From: Chitinophaga polysaccharea
GTDB lineage: Bacteria > Bacteroidota > Bacteroidia > Chitinophagales > Chitinophagaceae
Assembly (NCBI RefSeq): GCF_007829335.1
Contig: NZ_VIWO01000001.1
Coordinates: forward strand, 1,612,001-1,676,000
DNA: 64,000 bases
Direction: 5' to 3'
Made by a program: the position numbers and the translations under genes. Below, one piece after another: positions 11,084-20,982 of this stretch; the stretch's first letter is position 1, and each line of letters starts with the position of its first letter. The notes beneath the pieces were generated by a model, which saw only the letters and a program-made list of their open reading frames with translations, had not been told where the DNA came from and ran no database searches.

Positions 11084-12460
11084 ATGATACCACTGAAGAA
11101 GATTTTTCCCGTTATTGTTGTACTGATCACGCTATCCCTGTTCGGCATCATCTATATCCAGGTGAGCTGGATCAAAAGCGCGATACTGATTAAAGAAGAG
11201 CAGTTGTTTCAACGTGCTGTTAACATGACCAATGACGTGTACAACGATCTGATGTACCGCCGTCAGAGCATGGCCATGTTTAAGCTGGATAACCGGGCGC
11301 CGGCTATAAAAGGATTTAACCCCCTGGATGTTACCCGGATGCCCTATAATCCGCCAGCCATCAGTGAGATCTTCAAAGTAGAGGAAGTGAGGCGTATTAT
11401 CCAGAACAATATGAGGAAAAACCGCCTCGATTCTACTCATTTTGAATTCGCCATTATCGGGGGAATCCCGGGGTCGGACCTGGGAGTGCCCAAAATGTTG
11501 TCAGCCGGCTTTGAGCAAATGTTCCAGCGAAACGATGCTGATAGCATCGGTGACAAAAAAAAATACCGGGTACAGGTAATTCCCCTGGCAGAACCAAATG
11601 ACTTTAATCCCCGGGTGGAGAAGTTATATATTATCATGGCCAACGATGACTCCATTACCCGGCAGTTGGGGATGATGATCGCCGGTGGGGTGCTTTTTAC
11701 CATAATTATTATCACCGCCTTTGCCCTTACCATCCGCACGATGCTGAACCAGAAAAAGCTGTCGGAGATAAAATCGGACTTTATCAACAACATGACACAT
11801 GAACTGAAAACGCCACTGGCCACTATCTCCCTGGCCATTGATGCCATCAGGAATGAGAAAGTGATGTCAAAACCGGAAAAAATTCAATACTTCTCGGGTA
11901 TTATCAAGGAAGAAAATAAACGCATGAATAAACAGGTGGAAAGTATCCTGCAATCGGCCCTCCTCGAGAAAGATGAAATAGGGCTGAAACTTCAGGCCAC
12001 CGATGTACATTCCGTGATCCAAAACACTACGGATAACCTGCAGCTGCAGCTGGCCGGTAAAAATGGTGAGGTAGACCTGCAACTGGATGCTATTAACCCG
12101 GTGATTATGGCGGATGATGTGCATTTTTCCAACCTCATCTTCAACCTGATGGACAATGCCATCAAGTATTCCAATGATCAGCTTAAGATCGTTATCCAGA
12201 CTTATAATACGCGTAAAAGCCTGTTCATCGTGATTATCGACAATGGTATCGGGATGAGCCGCGATACTATTTCCCGTATCTTTGAAAAGTTCTACCGCGC
12301 CCATACCGGGAATGTGCATAACGTAAAAGGTTTCGGACTGGGACTCACCTATGTGAAAGCCATTGTAGACGCACACAAAGGCAAAATTAAAGTGGAAAGC
12401 ATCGTAGGGAAAGGCAGTAAGTTTACCCTGGAATTTCCACAGGAACTAGATAAAGGATAA
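11084..12460 (+). CDS. Membrane sensor histidine kinase
   Basis: The 458-residue product has two membrane helices (about residues 8-27 and 196-217) around an extracytoplasmic sensor region of about 165 residues. The dimerisation/phosphoacceptor domain has NNMTHELKTPLATIS with His239. The ATP-binding domain shows NLMDNAIKYS (N box), IDNGIGMS (G1), FEKFYRAHTG (F box) and KGFGLGLTYVKAI (G2). It resembles the RprX type of Bacteroidota kinases. No response regulator is adjacent. The stop is 5 bp before a ThiF/MoeB-like gene, so the two are probably co-transcribed. The closest regulator gene in the window is at 27.6 kb; pairing is not shown. Confidence 0.93.
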   Translation: MIPLKKIFPVIVVLITLSLFGIIYIQVSWIKSAILIKEEQLFQRAVNMTNDVYNDLMYRRQSMAMFKLDNRAPAIKGFNPLDVTRMPYNPPAISEIFKVEEVRRIIQNNMRKNRLDSTHFEFAIIGGIPGSDLGVPKMLSAGFEQMFQRNDADSIGDKKKYRVQVIPLAEPNDFNPRVEKLYIIMANDDSITRQLGMMIAGGVLFTIIIITAFALTIRTMLNQKKLSEIKSDFINNMTHELKTPLATISLAIDAIRNEKVMSKPEKIQYFSGIIKEENKRMNKQVESILQSALLEKDEIGLKLQATDVHSVIQNTTDNLQLQLAGKNGEVDLQLDAINPVIMADDVHFSNLIFNLMDNAIKYSNDQLKIVIQTYNTRKSLFIVIIDNGIGMSRDTISRIFEKFYRAHTGNVHNVKGFGLGLTYVKAIVDAHKGKIKVESIVGKGSKFTLEFPQELDKG

Positions 12461-12465
12461 AGCGT

Positions 12466-13278
12466 ATGATACTTAGTGAAAAAGAAATTCAGCATTTTAA
12501 AAATCCCATTGCCGTACCGGGTATGGGTGTTGGCATGCAGGAAAAGCTGAAGGAAGCCCGGGTATTAGTAGTAGGAGCCGGCGGCCTGGGAAGCCCGGTA
12601 GTACAGTACCTCAGCGCCAGTGGAGTAGGGGTATTAGGAATCGCGGATTACGGTGTGATCAACGATGAAGATATGCACCGGCAGCCAGTATACCAGATGC
12701 AGGATATCCGTAAGCATAAAGCGAAAATGGCGGCCAGCAGGCTGTGGGCGGTAAATCCGTATACCAAACATTACCCGATACTGATGCAGGTAAAACCTGA
12801 AACCATCGGTATGATGCTGGTGGGTTTTGACCTGGTGATTGATTGCTCACAACATCTGCCCTCCCACCTGGTGATTAATGATGCCTGCCTGGTTCATGAT
12901 AAACCTTTTATTACCGGGGAAGTACATAACTGGATGGCCTGGTTTGGTGGCTTTAATATGCCCCTGGTGGATGGCACGCGCTCAGCTACCTATCGCTGCG
13001 CCCTGCCTATTACAGAAGAATACCGCAATTTTGATGCAGGTGCTATTGGCGCTACGCATGGCGCACTCGGTATGCAAATCGTATGCGAGGTAATCAAGTA
13101 TCTCATGGGCGTTCCCATAGGTGTGGCCGGGAAGCTCTATGGCATAGACTATCTCCATAATCAAACCCAGGTATACGACCTGCAGCCGGATACAGCACAG
13201 ATCGAAGGCACCCGTGCAGCAGGTATCCTCACTGCAGATGATTATGGGCTGGAAATAGTACCGGATGTAGAAGATTAA
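12466..13278 (+). CDS. ThiF/MoeB/HesA-like E1 family protein lacking the catalytic Cys
   Basis: E1-like enzymes adenylate the C-terminus of ubiquitin-like sulfur carriers such as ThiS or MoaD. The 270-residue product has the nucleotide-binding loop VGAGGLGSP (residues 36-44) and keeps the HRQ arginine-finger motif (71-73) and an Asp in VIDCSQHLPS. The zinc site normally made of two CxxC pairs is reduced to one Cys (Cys178 in TYRCALP), and the position of the catalytic Cys before the AG motif is held by Asn in EYRNFDAGAIG. It may still bind ATP but probably cannot form a thioester or persulfide. No thi or moa genes are nearby. It lies 5 bp after the histidine kinase. Confidence 0.85.
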   Translation: MILSEKEIQHFKNPIAVPGMGVGMQEKLKEARVLVVGAGGLGSPVVQYLSASGVGVLGIADYGVINDEDMHRQPVYQMQDIRKHKAKMAASRLWAVNPYTKHYPILMQVKPETIGMMLVGFDLVIDCSQHLPSHLVINDACLVHDKPFITGEVHNWMAWFGGFNMPLVDGTRSATYRCALPITEEYRNFDAGAIGATHGALGMQIVCEVIKYLMGVPIGVAGKLYGIDYLHNQTQVYDLQPDTAQIEGTRAAGILTADDYGLEIVPDVED

Positions 13279-13295
13279 TCATAGTAGATACGCAT

Positions 13296-13336
13296 AAAAA
13301 ACAAATGCCGGAACCCAGTTCCGGCATTTGTTTTTT
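13296..13336. terminator. Bidirectional terminator
   Basis: AAAAAACAAATGCCGGAAC and its exact reverse complement form a 19-bp stem around CCA. It serves the convergent ThiF-like and LD-carboxypeptidase genes. Confidence 0.93.
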
Positions 13337-13354
13337 ATGCTGTTGTAAGGCGGA

Positions 13355-14263
13355 TTATAGCTGCTCAGTGAGGATGGTTTTGGCGCCGATCTTAAGTTCA
13401 TGCTTTACCCCCAGTTTCAGGGAATAGTTTTCGGCGGTATGCCCTGATGGAAAGCCAAAACAAACCGGGTAGTCATATTCCTTTACCAGGTTGCTGATAA
13501 TCTCATATTCGGACTGTCCAAATGGCGTATCTGTTTCCTTACCGTCTACAAAGGAACCCACTACCAGCCCCGCCAGTTTATCTAACCAGCCAGCGCGTTT
13601 CAGGTTGTACATCATCCGGTCGATGTTGTACCGGTATTCGCCTATATCTTCCAGCAGCAGGATTTTACCTTTTGTATTTACCTGGGAGGGCGTACCGGAA
13701 AGATTAGCCAGTATAGACAGGTTACCACCTACCAGTATACCGGAAGTTTTTCCTTCGCGGTTCAGCGGGTGAGCGGCGGTAGTATAGCGATAAGGCTTCC
13801 CTTTCAGTGCGGTAGCCAGGCTGCGTACGTACTCATTATCCAGCGTATCGGGGGTAATGCCGCTGCACATCATGGAATGGAGTGTGGCAATACCAAATTT
13901 CCGTTGTATATGGGAATGCAGTGTAGTAATATCGCTGTAACCACAGAGCCATTTGGGCGACTTCCGGAATTTGGTAAAGTCGAGTTTATCGAGGATACAA
14001 ACCATGCCGTAGCCACCACGTCCGAAGACAATGGCTTTTATTTCCGGGTCATCCAGCATATCCTGCAGTTCTTCCAATCTGAGTTCATCGGGGGCAGAAA
14101 AATTATGAAAGCTGGTGCCTACTGTAATACCAAGGTGTACGCGATAACCCCAGGAGCTGAGCACGCCCCGTGCATATTCAGCTGCCTGCAGGTCCATTTT
14201 GCTGCTGGAACAGGTAATTCCGATCAGATCACCTTTTTTCAAATATGGTGGAATTTTTACCAT
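13355..14263 (-). CDS. ldcA: LD-carboxypeptidase (peptidase family S66)
   Basis: The enzyme cuts the terminal D-Ala from murein tetrapeptides during cell-wall recycling in the cytoplasm. The 302-residue length is usual. The catalytic triad of S66 is visible: Ser110 in CGYSDITTL, a Glu in LLLEDIGEYRYNIDRM (Glu205 or Glu209) and His275 in GFPSGHTAENYSL. The N-terminal GDLIGITCSSS and the GRGGYGMVCILD motif also fit. There is no signal peptide, as expected. Microcin-resistance MccF proteins share the fold, but the length and motifs favour LdcA. It is divergent from metG. Confidence 0.9.
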   Translation of the reverse strand: MVKIPPYLKKGDLIGITCSSSKMDLQAAEYARGVLSSWGYRVHLGITVGTSFHNFSAPDELRLEELQDMLDDPEIKAIVFGRGGYGMVCILDKLDFTKFRKSPKWLCGYSDITTLHSHIQRKFGIATLHSMMCSGITPDTLDNEYVRSLATALKGKPYRYTTAAHPLNREGKTSGILVGGNLSILANLSGTPSQVNTKGKILLLEDIGEYRYNIDRMMYNLKRAGWLDKLAGLVVGSFVDGKETDTPFGQSEYEIISNLVKEYDYPVCFGFPSGHTAENYSLKLGVKHELKIGAKTILTEQL

Positions 14264-14276
14264 TGTACCTTTTGTT

Positions 14277-14284
14277 TACCTTTG
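14277..14284 (+). promoter_or_regulatory. Probable -7 promoter element of metG
   Basis: TACCTTTG fits the -7 consensus; the sequence 19 bp upstream is T-rich (ATTTTTAC) rather than exactly TTTG. Use of it would give a leader of about 110 nt. I see no T-box or other known riboswitch in that leader. Confidence 0.5.
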
Positions 14285-14398
14285 CAGATTAGTTAGCGTA
14301 AATTCATACTTTATTTGCGGACTAAGGTGATAAATTGTAATGGTGATTCCAAAACAATCGCCCGATTTAAAATTTATTTAAGCATTCTTTAAGAGAAT

Positions 14399-16537
14399 AT
14401 GGGAAAATTTAATAGATATTTAATAACTGCGGCATTGCCCTATGCCAATGGCCCGGTACACATTGGTCACCTGGCCGGCTGCTACCTGCCTGCAGATATT
14501 TACGTGCGTTACCTGCGCGCAAAAAAGGCAGATGTAAAATTCGTTTGCGGAACAGATGAACATGGTGTACCTATCACCATCAAAGCGATGAAGGAAAATG
14601 TGAGCCCGCAGGACGTAGTGGATAAATACCATAAAATCATTGGCGATAGCTTTGCCGCTATGGGCATTTCTTTCGACATCTTCTCCCGTACCAGCAACCA
14701 GCTGCATCATCAGACCTCCCAGGATTTCTTCCTGAAAATGTACAAGGACGGCCTGTTTGAAGAAAGAGAAAGTGAACAGTTTTTTGACCCGGAAAAAGAA
14801 ATGTTCCTGGCCGATCGCTATATCATTGGTACCTGCCCTAACTGCGGCAACGACAAAGCCTATGGCGACCAGTGCGAGCGCTGTGGAAGAACCCTCAGCC
14901 CCGATGAACTGATCAACCCTCACTCAGCCCTTAGCAATGCACCATTGGTGAAAAAGAAAACCAAACACTGGTACATGCCATTGCAGAACTACGAACCATG
15001 GCTGAAAGAATATATCATCGACGGTCATAAAGAGTGGAAAAACAATGTATATGGCCAATGTAAAAGCTGGCTGGATAGCGGCTTGCAAAGCCGCGCCATG
15101 ACGCGCGACAGCAACTGGGGGATCAAAGTACCTTTACCGGATGCAGAAGGGAAAGTGCTGTATGTATGGTTCGATGCACCTATCGGCTATATTTCCGCTA
15201 CCAAAGAACTGACGGAAGACTGGGCCAGCTATTGGTGTAAAGAGGATACCAAACTGGTACACTTCATCGGTAAGGATAATATCGTTTTCCACTGTATCAT
15301 CTTCCCCGCGATGCTGAAGGCACACGGAGGATTTGTGGTACCGGATAATGTTCCTGCCAATGAATTCCTGAATATAGAAGGAGAGAAAGTATCTACCTCC
15401 CGTAACTGGGCGGTGTGGGTAAACGATTATATCCAGGACTTCCCGGATCAGCAGGATGTGCTGCGCTATGTGCTTTGCGCTACTGCGCCGGAAACCAAAG
15501 ACAACGACTTTACCTGGAAAGATTTCCAGGACAGGAATAACAATGAACTGGTAGCTGTGTTTGGCAACTTTATCAACCGTGCGCTGGTGCTGATGCACAA
15601 GCTTTGCGGTGGAAAAGTACCGCCGCTGCATGAGAAATACATGGAAGAGGCAGATCGTGAAATGTTGAATGAATTTGCAGTTGCCAAAGAAAAAATTGAA
15701 ACCAGCCTGGAAAATTACCGCTTCCGGGAGGCATTGTCTGAAGTGATGGAATTTGCCCGTAAAGGAAATCAGTACCTCCAGAAGTGCGAACCATGGATAC
15801 TGGCCAGCGTACTTGAAAAGTTGAAGGCAGGGGAGCCTAATATCAAGCATCCTCAGTACGAAGGTAAGAACGAGGAATACTTGCAGGCGCGTATAGATAT
15901 CAGTCTGCATATCTGCCTGCAAATGTCTGCTAACCTGGCTATCTTCTCTGAGCCATTCCTGCCCTTTACCGCCAAGAGGATTTGTCATCTGTTGAAGGTG
16001 GTAGACCGTATGCTGGAATGGGATAACGCCGGCAGCACTAAGTTGCTGAGTGTTGGTTACACCCTGCGTGCACCGGAGCTGTTGTTCAAGAAAATTGAAG
16101 ACGAACAGGTAAAAGCACAGGTAGAAAAACTGCATGCCGGCTTAAAACAAGCCATGGATGCAGCTGCAGCAGCTGCACCTGCTGCCGTTGAAGTGCCTGT
16201 TACGCCGGCAAAGCCTGAAATCCAATACGATGATTTCGCTAAGCTGGATCTGCGCGTAGGCACTATCCTGGAAGCAGAAAAAGTACCGAAGGCGGATAAA
16301 CTGCTGAAATTACTGGTAGATATCGGTACCGAAAAACGTACGGTGGTTTCCGGTATTGCCATGCACTTTGCGCCGGAAGACATTGTGGGTAAACAGGTAA
16401 CACTGGTAGCCAACCTGGCTCCCCGCAAAATGCGCGGTATCGAAAGCCAGGGCATGATCCTCATGGCCGAAGATAACGGTAAGCTGGTTTTTGTAAACCC
16501 TTCTGAAGCTGTAAAAGCAGGTAGCGGCGTAAGCTGA
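14399..16537 (+). CDS. metG: Methionyl-tRNA synthetase with C-terminal tRNA-binding domain
   Basis: This class I synthetase charges tRNA-Met for translation. The 712-residue product has HIGH at residues 21-24 ([12 protein letters not shown]), the zinc knuckle [17 protein letters not shown], and KVSTSRNW in the place of KMSKS, a form common in MetG. The core ends near residue 560. After an Ala-rich linker ([20 protein letters not shown]) comes an OB-fold Trbp111 domain with [20 protein letters not shown] and [11 protein letters not shown], which binds tRNA and gives dimers. ATG 14399 gives the expected [20 protein letters not shown]. Confidence 0.97.
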   Translation: MGKFNRYLITAALPYANGPVHIGHLAGCYLPADIYVRYLRAKKADVKFVCGTDEHGVPITIKAMKENVSPQDVVDKYHKIIGDSFAAMGISFDIFSRTSNQLHHQTSQDFFLKMYKDGLFEERESEQFFDPEKEMFLADRYIIGTCPNCGNDKAYGDQCERCGRTLSPDELINPHSALSNAPLVKKKTKHWYMPLQNYEPWLKEYIIDGHKEWKNNVYGQCKSWLDSGLQSRAMTRDSNWGIKVPLPDAEGKVLYVWFDAPIGYISATKELTEDWASYWCKEDTKLVHFIGKDNIVFHCIIFPAMLKAHGGFVVPDNVPANEFLNIEGEKVSTSRNWAVWVNDYIQDFPDQQDVLRYVLCATAPETKDNDFTWKDFQDRNNNELVAVFGNFINRALVLMHKLCGGKVPPLHEKYMEEADREMLNEFAVAKEKIETSLENYRFREALSEVMEFARKGNQYLQKCEPWILASVLEKLKAGEPNIKHPQYEGKNEEYLQARIDISLHICLQMSANLAIFSEPFLPFTAKRICHLLKVVDRMLEWDNAGSTKLLSVGYTLRAPELLFKKIEDEQVKAQVEKLHAGLKQAMDAAAAAAPAAVEVPVTPAKPEIQYDDFAKLDLRVGTILEAEKVPKADKLLKLLVDIGTEKRTVVSGIAMHFAPEDIVGKQVTLVANLAPRKMRGIESQGMILMAEDNGKLVFVNPSEAVKAGSGVS

Positions 16538-16562
16538 TGCTGATTATCCGAACAAGATATAC

Positions 16563-16597
16563 AGTGGCTGTACCGACCGGTACAGCCACTTTTTTTT
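16563..16597 (+). terminator. Rho-independent terminator of metG
   Basis: AGTGGCTGTACCG and CGGTACAGCCACT form a perfect 13-bp stem with a 2-nt centre, followed by eight T. Confidence 0.95.
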
Positions 16598-16713
16598 GTT
16601 TACCCAAAAAACTATCATAGAAATCATCTTTCTGCTGATGATGGAAGTACAAAAAATGCTAAATTCAGGGATCAGTAAACTTACCAATGCTGTAAGATCC
16701 GTTTAAGACTAAC

Positions 16714-16734
16714 AGCTAAATGCTAAAAGCTATG
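16714..16734 (+). repeat. Three tandem 7-nt units directly before the FadN-type start codon
   Basis: AGCTAAA, TGCTAAA and AGCTATG lie head to tail and run into the ATG at 16732. Similar heptads lie before 21827, nuoC and nuoK (see findings). Confidence 0.6.
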
Positions 16735-19134
16735 ATGAGACATATCAACAAGGTAGCCGTTCTTGGCTCGGGAGTAATGGGATCAAGGATCGCCTGTCAT
16801 TTTGCAGGCATTGGCGTACAGGTTTTGCTGCTGGACATAGCGCCAAAGGAATTGAACGAAGCAGAAACAAAAAAGAAACTGACACTGGAACATCCTGCTG
16901 TAAGAAACCGTATCGTAAATGATGCCCTGCAGGCAGCGATAAAATCCAATCCATCGCCGGTGTTTACGAAAGATGTGGTAAAACGCATTAAAACCGGCAA
17001 CTTCACCGATGATATGAAACGTATCAGCGAGGTAGACTGGATCATCGAAGTGGTAGTAGAAAACCTGGATGTGAAGAAAACCGTGTTTGAACAGGTGGAA
17101 AAATTCCGGAAGCCTGGGACGCTGATCACTTCCAATACCTCCGGTATCCCTATTCACCTGATGACGGAAGGCCGCAGTGAAGATTTTCAAAAGCATTTCT
17201 GTGGTACGCACTTCTTTAACCCGCCCCGCTATCTCCGTTTACTCGAAATAATTCCCACACCTCATACCGACGCCGCCGTGATCGATTTCCTGATGCACTA
17301 CGGCGATCTCTATCTCGGTAAAACTACCGTACTCTGTAAAGATACGCCAGCGTTTATCGCCAATAGGGTAGGCGTATTTTCTATCATGGCCATTTTCCAC
17401 ATCATGCAGGAAATGGGGCTGGGTATCGATGAAATAGATGCGCTGACAGGACCGGTGATTGGTCGCCCTAAATCAGCCACCTTCCGTACCGCCGATGTAG
17501 TAGGGATAGACACCCTTGTAAAAGTAGCCAAAGGCGTGATGGACAATTGTCCGCAGGATGAGGCCATCGGCATTTTTAAAATCCCTGGCTTCCTCCAGAA
17601 AGTAGTGGAAAACAACTGGCTGGGAGATAAGACGGGGCAAGGCTTCTACAAGAAAACCAAAGGGGAAGGCGGCAGTAAGGAAATCCTTACGTTGAACCTC
17701 CAAACCATGGAGTATGGACCTAAACAAAAACCTAAATTTGGCAGCATCGATGCCGCCAAACCTATAGAGGACCTGAAGCAGCGCCTCAAAATGCTGGCTA
17801 CGGCTTCCGACAAAGCCGGCGAGTTTTACAAACAGTTCCATGCTTATCTTTTCTCCTACGTATCGCATCGCATTCCTGAAATAGCCGATGACCTGTACAA
17901 GGTAGATGATGCCATGAAAGCCGGGTTTGGCTGGGAAATAGGCCCCTTCGAATCCTGGGATCTGCTGGGTGTAGCAGCATCCGTAAAGCTGGTAGAAGAA
18001 AAAGGACTGACAGTGGCCCAATGGGTGAAAGATATGCTGGCAAAGGGCATCAGTACTTTCTATAAAACAGATAACGGTAAGAAATTTTATTACGATGTGG
18101 CCTCACAGGCTTATAAACCATTGCCTGGTGAAGGACAGTTCATTATCCTGGAAAATTTCTCCAACAATATTATTTGGAAAAACAGTGCCTGCAGCCTTAT
18201 TGACATAGGTGATGGCGTAGTATGTTTTGACTGGAAAACAAAAATGAATACCATTGGTGGCGAAGTGCTGGAAGGATTGAATAAGGCAGTAGAGCGTGCC
18301 GAAAAAGACTTCCGCGGCCTGGTAGTAGGAAACGATGGCACCAATTTTTCCGCTGGTGCCAATGTAGGTATGATCTTCATGCTGGCGGCAGAACAGGAAT
18401 TTGATGAGCTGGACATGGCGGTACGCCTGTTCCAGCGCAGCACCATGCGTTTACGTTATTCTTCCATCCCTGTGGTGGTAGCGCCTCATGCGCTTACTTT
18501 GGGTGGTGGTTGTGAGATGTGTTTGCACGCCGACAAAGTGCAGGCCGCCGCTGAAACCTACATAGGCCTGGTAGAACTGGGTGTAGGGCTGATTCCGGGC
18601 GGAGGTGGCACCAAAGAAATGACGCTGCGGGCCAGCCTGGAATTTAAAGAAGGCCGGATTGAAGAAGAACCACTGAAAGATTACTTCATGACCGTGGCTA
18701 CCGCCAAAGTGGCCACATCCGGTTTTGAAGGTTTTGATATGGGCGTGCTGCGGAAAGGACATGACGAAATTACCATGAACCCCGGACGGCTCATTGCCGA
18801 CGCTAAACGCAGTGTGATTGCCCTGGCGGATGAAGGATATACCCGCCCAGTGGAAAGAACCGATATAAAAGTGATGGGCCGTGGTGCGCTGGGAGCTATG
18901 CTGGCTGGCGTATACGCGATGAGGTTTGGTAACTACATTTCAGAACACGACCAGAAAGTAGCTAATAAACTGGCATATGTGATGTGTGGTGGCGATCTTA
19001 CAGAAGCATCCTTTGTGAGCGAACAATACCTGCTGGACCTGGAACGCGAAGCATTCCTGAGCCTGTGTGGTGAACGCAAAACATTGGAGCGGCTGCAAAG
19101 TGTGATTAAAACAGGCAAACCTGTACGGAATTAA
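16732..19134 (+). CDS. fadN: 3-hydroxyacyl-CoA dehydrogenase / enoyl-CoA hydratase fusion (FadN type)
   Basis: This fusion carries out the hydration and NAD-linked oxidation steps of fatty acid beta-oxidation. An N-terminal Rossmann domain (VAVLGSGVMGSRIACHFAG) is followed by the dehydrogenase C-terminal domain (FCGTHFFNPPRYLRLLEIIP; DTPAFIANRVGVF), a second short copy of it, and a C-terminal crotonase domain (GLVVGNDGTNFSAGANVGMI; LGGGCEMCLHADKVQAA; GLIPGGGGTKEM). Dehydrogenase-first order and about 800 residues match Bacillus FadN, not FadB/FadJ. Starts at 16720, 16732 and 16735 are all in frame; homologues favour the later ones. The usual thiolase and acyl-CoA dehydrogenase partners do not follow; a terminator does. 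Confidence 0.92.
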   Translation: MMRHINKVAVLGSGVMGSRIACHFAGIGVQVLLLDIAPKELNEAETKKKLTLEHPAVRNRIVNDALQAAIKSNPSPVFTKDVVKRIKTGNFTDDMKRISEVDWIIEVVVENLDVKKTVFEQVEKFRKPGTLITSNTSGIPIHLMTEGRSEDFQKHFCGTHFFNPPRYLRLLEIIPTPHTDAAVIDFLMHYGDLYLGKTTVLCKDTPAFIANRVGVFSIMAIFHIMQEMGLGIDEIDALTGPVIGRPKSATFRTADVVGIDTLVKVAKGVMDNCPQDEAIGIFKIPGFLQKVVENNWLGDKTGQGFYKKTKGEGGSKEILTLNLQTMEYGPKQKPKFGSIDAAKPIEDLKQRLKMLATASDKAGEFYKQFHAYLFSYVSHRIPEIADDLYKVDDAMKAGFGWEIGPFESWDLLGVAASVKLVEEKGLTVAQWVKDMLAKGISTFYKTDNGKKFYYDVASQAYKPLPGEGQFIILENFSNNIIWKNSACSLIDIGDGVVCFDWKTKMNTIGGEVLEGLNKAVERAEKDFRGLVVGNDGTNFSAGANVGMIFMLAAEQEFDELDMAVRLFQRSTMRLRYSSIPVVVAPHALTLGGGCEMCLHADKVQAAAETYIGLVELGVGLIPGGGGTKEMTLRASLEFKEGRIEEEPLKDYFMTVATAKVATSGFEGFDMGVLRKGHDEITMNPGRLIADAKRSVIALADEGYTRPVERTDIKVMGRGALGAMLAGVYAMRFGNYISEHDQKVANKLAYVMCGGDLTEASFVSEQYLLDLEREAFLSLCGERKTLERLQSVIKTGKPVRN

Positions 19135-19151
19135 AAACTGTTATTTTCTAC

Positions 19152-19206
19152 GGGAAATGTAGTGAAGATTAGCCATAAGATCATTCGCTGCATTTCCCTT
19201 TTTATT
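19152..19206 (+). terminator. Probable rho-independent terminator after the FadN-type gene
   Basis: GGGAAATGTAG pairs with CTGCATTTCCC (one G-T) over a 25-nt loop, followed by TTTTTATT. The long loop lowers the confidence. Confidence 0.6.
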
Positions 19207-19228
19207 GTACACCCTTATAATATTTCCC

Positions 19229-20125
19229 GTGCCAATTCTAACCCTACAAAACATTTCAAAAAGATATGGAGCAGTACAGGCTTTAGCCGGTGTTTCCTTT
19301 GAGGTACCTGCGGGCAGCGTCTTTGGTATACTCGGTCCCAATGGGAGTGGAAAAACCACCCTGCTGGGCATTGTAACCGATGTACTGAAAGCCGATACCG
19401 GCCATTTTACCTTATTTGATAAAACACCAACTGCCCGGGAGCGCCGGCAAATAGGCACTTTGTTGGAAACGCCCAACTTTTATCATTATCTCAGTGGATA
19501 TAAAAACCTGGAAATCTCTGCTGCGGTGAAGCAGCGGGGGAAAGATGATATAGCGCGGGTGTTGGATATCTGCGGCCTTACCCAGCGTCAGCATTCCGCT
19601 TTCAAAACCTATTCGCTGGGCATGAAGCAGCGGCTGGCAATTGCAGGGGTATTACTGGGAGACCCGGAAGTGCTCATCCTGGATGAACCTACCAATGGGT
19701 TGGATCCAGCAGGCATTGCGGAAGTAAGGGACCTGGTGCGTCGCCTCGCCGGTACCGGTAAAACCATTATCCTGGCCAGTCACCTGTTGGACGAAGTAGA
19801 AAAGGTATGTACCCATGTAGCTATCCTGAGAAAAGGGAATTTACTGTTATCGGGCGCTGTAAACGAGGTAATTAGCCGGAATGACTATATAGAAATTGCG
19901 GCGGCCAACAACCATGCGCTGCAGTCGCTGCTATTGCAATATCCCGGTTGTACCAGTGCCGAATTGAATGGCGGCCTGCTGAAAGTTATGTTTGCTGCAC
20001 AGCCTGATGCTGCTGCCATCAACAACTACTGCGCGCAACAGGGAATCTGGCTCAGTCACCTTCAACTGCGTAAGAAGAGCCTTGAAACTGCATTCCTGGA
20101 AATTACTAACACCCCTGCACAATGA
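19229..20125 (+). CDS. ABC transporter ATP-binding protein (ABC-2 type)
   Basis: The product (about 298 residues) is the ATPase of a two-gene ABC exporter. Walker A is GPNGSGKTT, the signature is YSLGMKQRL, Walker B is VLILDEPTNGLDP, and the switch His is in ILASHLLDEVEKV. The C-terminal part after about residue 215 is the accessory domain seen in NatA/BcrA-type ATPases. A GTG at 19229 (protein MPILTLQNISKRYGAVQAL) is preferred over the TTG at 19205, which lies in the preceding terminator. Its stop overlaps the permease ATG by 4 bp (ATGA), so translation is coupled. The substrate is unknown. Confidence 0.9.
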   Translation: MPILTLQNISKRYGAVQALAGVSFEVPAGSVFGILGPNGSGKTTLLGIVTDVLKADTGHFTLFDKTPTARERRQIGTLLETPNFYHYLSGYKNLEISAAVKQRGKDDIARVLDICGLTQRQHSAFKTYSLGMKQRLAIAGVLLGDPEVLILDEPTNGLDPAGIAEVRDLVRRLAGTGKTIILASHLLDEVEKVCTHVAILRKGNLLLSGAVNEVISRNDYIEIAAANNHALQSLLLQYPGCTSAELNGGLLKVMFAAQPDAAAINNYCAQQGIWLSHLQLRKKSLETAFLEITNTPAQ

Positions 20126-20898
20126 AACAAATCATCTATACCGAATGGCTGAAAGTAAAGAACTACCGTACTTTCTGGGCAATGCTGCTGCTGGCACTTA
20201 TCATCATTCCCGCGGGTAACTTTATGGTGGCCGATAAGTTCACTGAAAACCTCCAGCAGCTCAGCAAGTTGGTAGGTAACCCTTTTAGTTTCCCGGATAT
20301 ATGGCTAACGATGGCCTCCATCAATAGCTATATTTCTGCTTTATTCGGCCTGTTGTTGATTATCCTGGTTACCAACGAATATACCTACCGTACCAACCGT
20401 CAGAATATCATTGATGGCTGGGAGAGGAAGCATTTCGTATATGCTAAATTGTTCTGGCTGGTGCTGCTGGCACTGTTGACGCTGGTAGTAGCCACCATCA
20501 GTGCTATCCTTGTAGGTGTCATTTATGGTAATAAGCCGTTCAGCTTTGAAGGATATGAATACATGCTCTATTATTTCCTGCAACTGGTGGTGATGCTCAC
20601 GATAGCTTTATTGATCGGGGTGCTGGTAAAACGTGCCGGAATGGCCATTGTACTGTTTGTTGCCTATAATATGATGCTGGATCAATTGTTAACGTTCCTG
20701 CTGAAGCGATACGTTGGCACTATGGGAGGACTGCTGCCACTGCAAAGCGGGGATGAATTGCTGCCTTTTCCGTTGGTGGGTAAAATGGTGGCTACCAGCG
20801 ATCATTACGATACTTATGTATATATACTGGCCATGCTGTGCTATATCATTTTAGGTATCTTTTTGGTTTTCAGGAAAATATTAAAATCCGATCTATAG
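20122..20898 (+). CDS. ABC-2 type transporter permease
   Basis: The 258-residue product has six predicted membrane helices (for example FWAMLLLALIIIPAGNFMV, YISALFGLLLIILVTNEYTY and YILAMLCYIILGIFLVF) and the NEYTYRTNRQNIIDGWERK loop typical of ABC-2 permeases that pair with NatA/BcrA-like ATPases. It overlaps the ATPase gene by 4 bp. Export of a peptide, lipid or drug is possible, and nothing in the context decides which. Confidence 0.85.
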   Translation: MKQIIYTEWLKVKNYRTFWAMLLLALIIIPAGNFMVADKFTENLQQLSKLVGNPFSFPDIWLTMASINSYISALFGLLLIILVTNEYTYRTNRQNIIDGWERKHFVYAKLFWLVLLALLTLVVATISAILVGVIYGNKPFSFEGYEYMLYYFLQLVVMLTIALLIGVLVKRAGMAIVLFVAYNMMLDQLLTFLLKRYVGTMGGLLPLQSGDELLPFPLVGKMVATSDHYDTYVYILAMLCYIILGIFLVFRKILKSDL

Positions 20899-20950
20899 AA
20901 ATATCTATATATTTCACATTCTTTTAAAGCGAAATGTATCGCAGAGAGCT

Positions 20951-20958
20951 TAAATTTG
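20951..20958 (+). promoter_or_regulatory. Possible -7 promoter element of surE
   Basis: TAAATTTG fits TAnnTTTG and ends 24 nt before the surE ATG. The -33 region is not exact. Confidence 0.45.
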
Positions 20959-20982
20959 TTGGGCAATATTAAATGGTGAATT

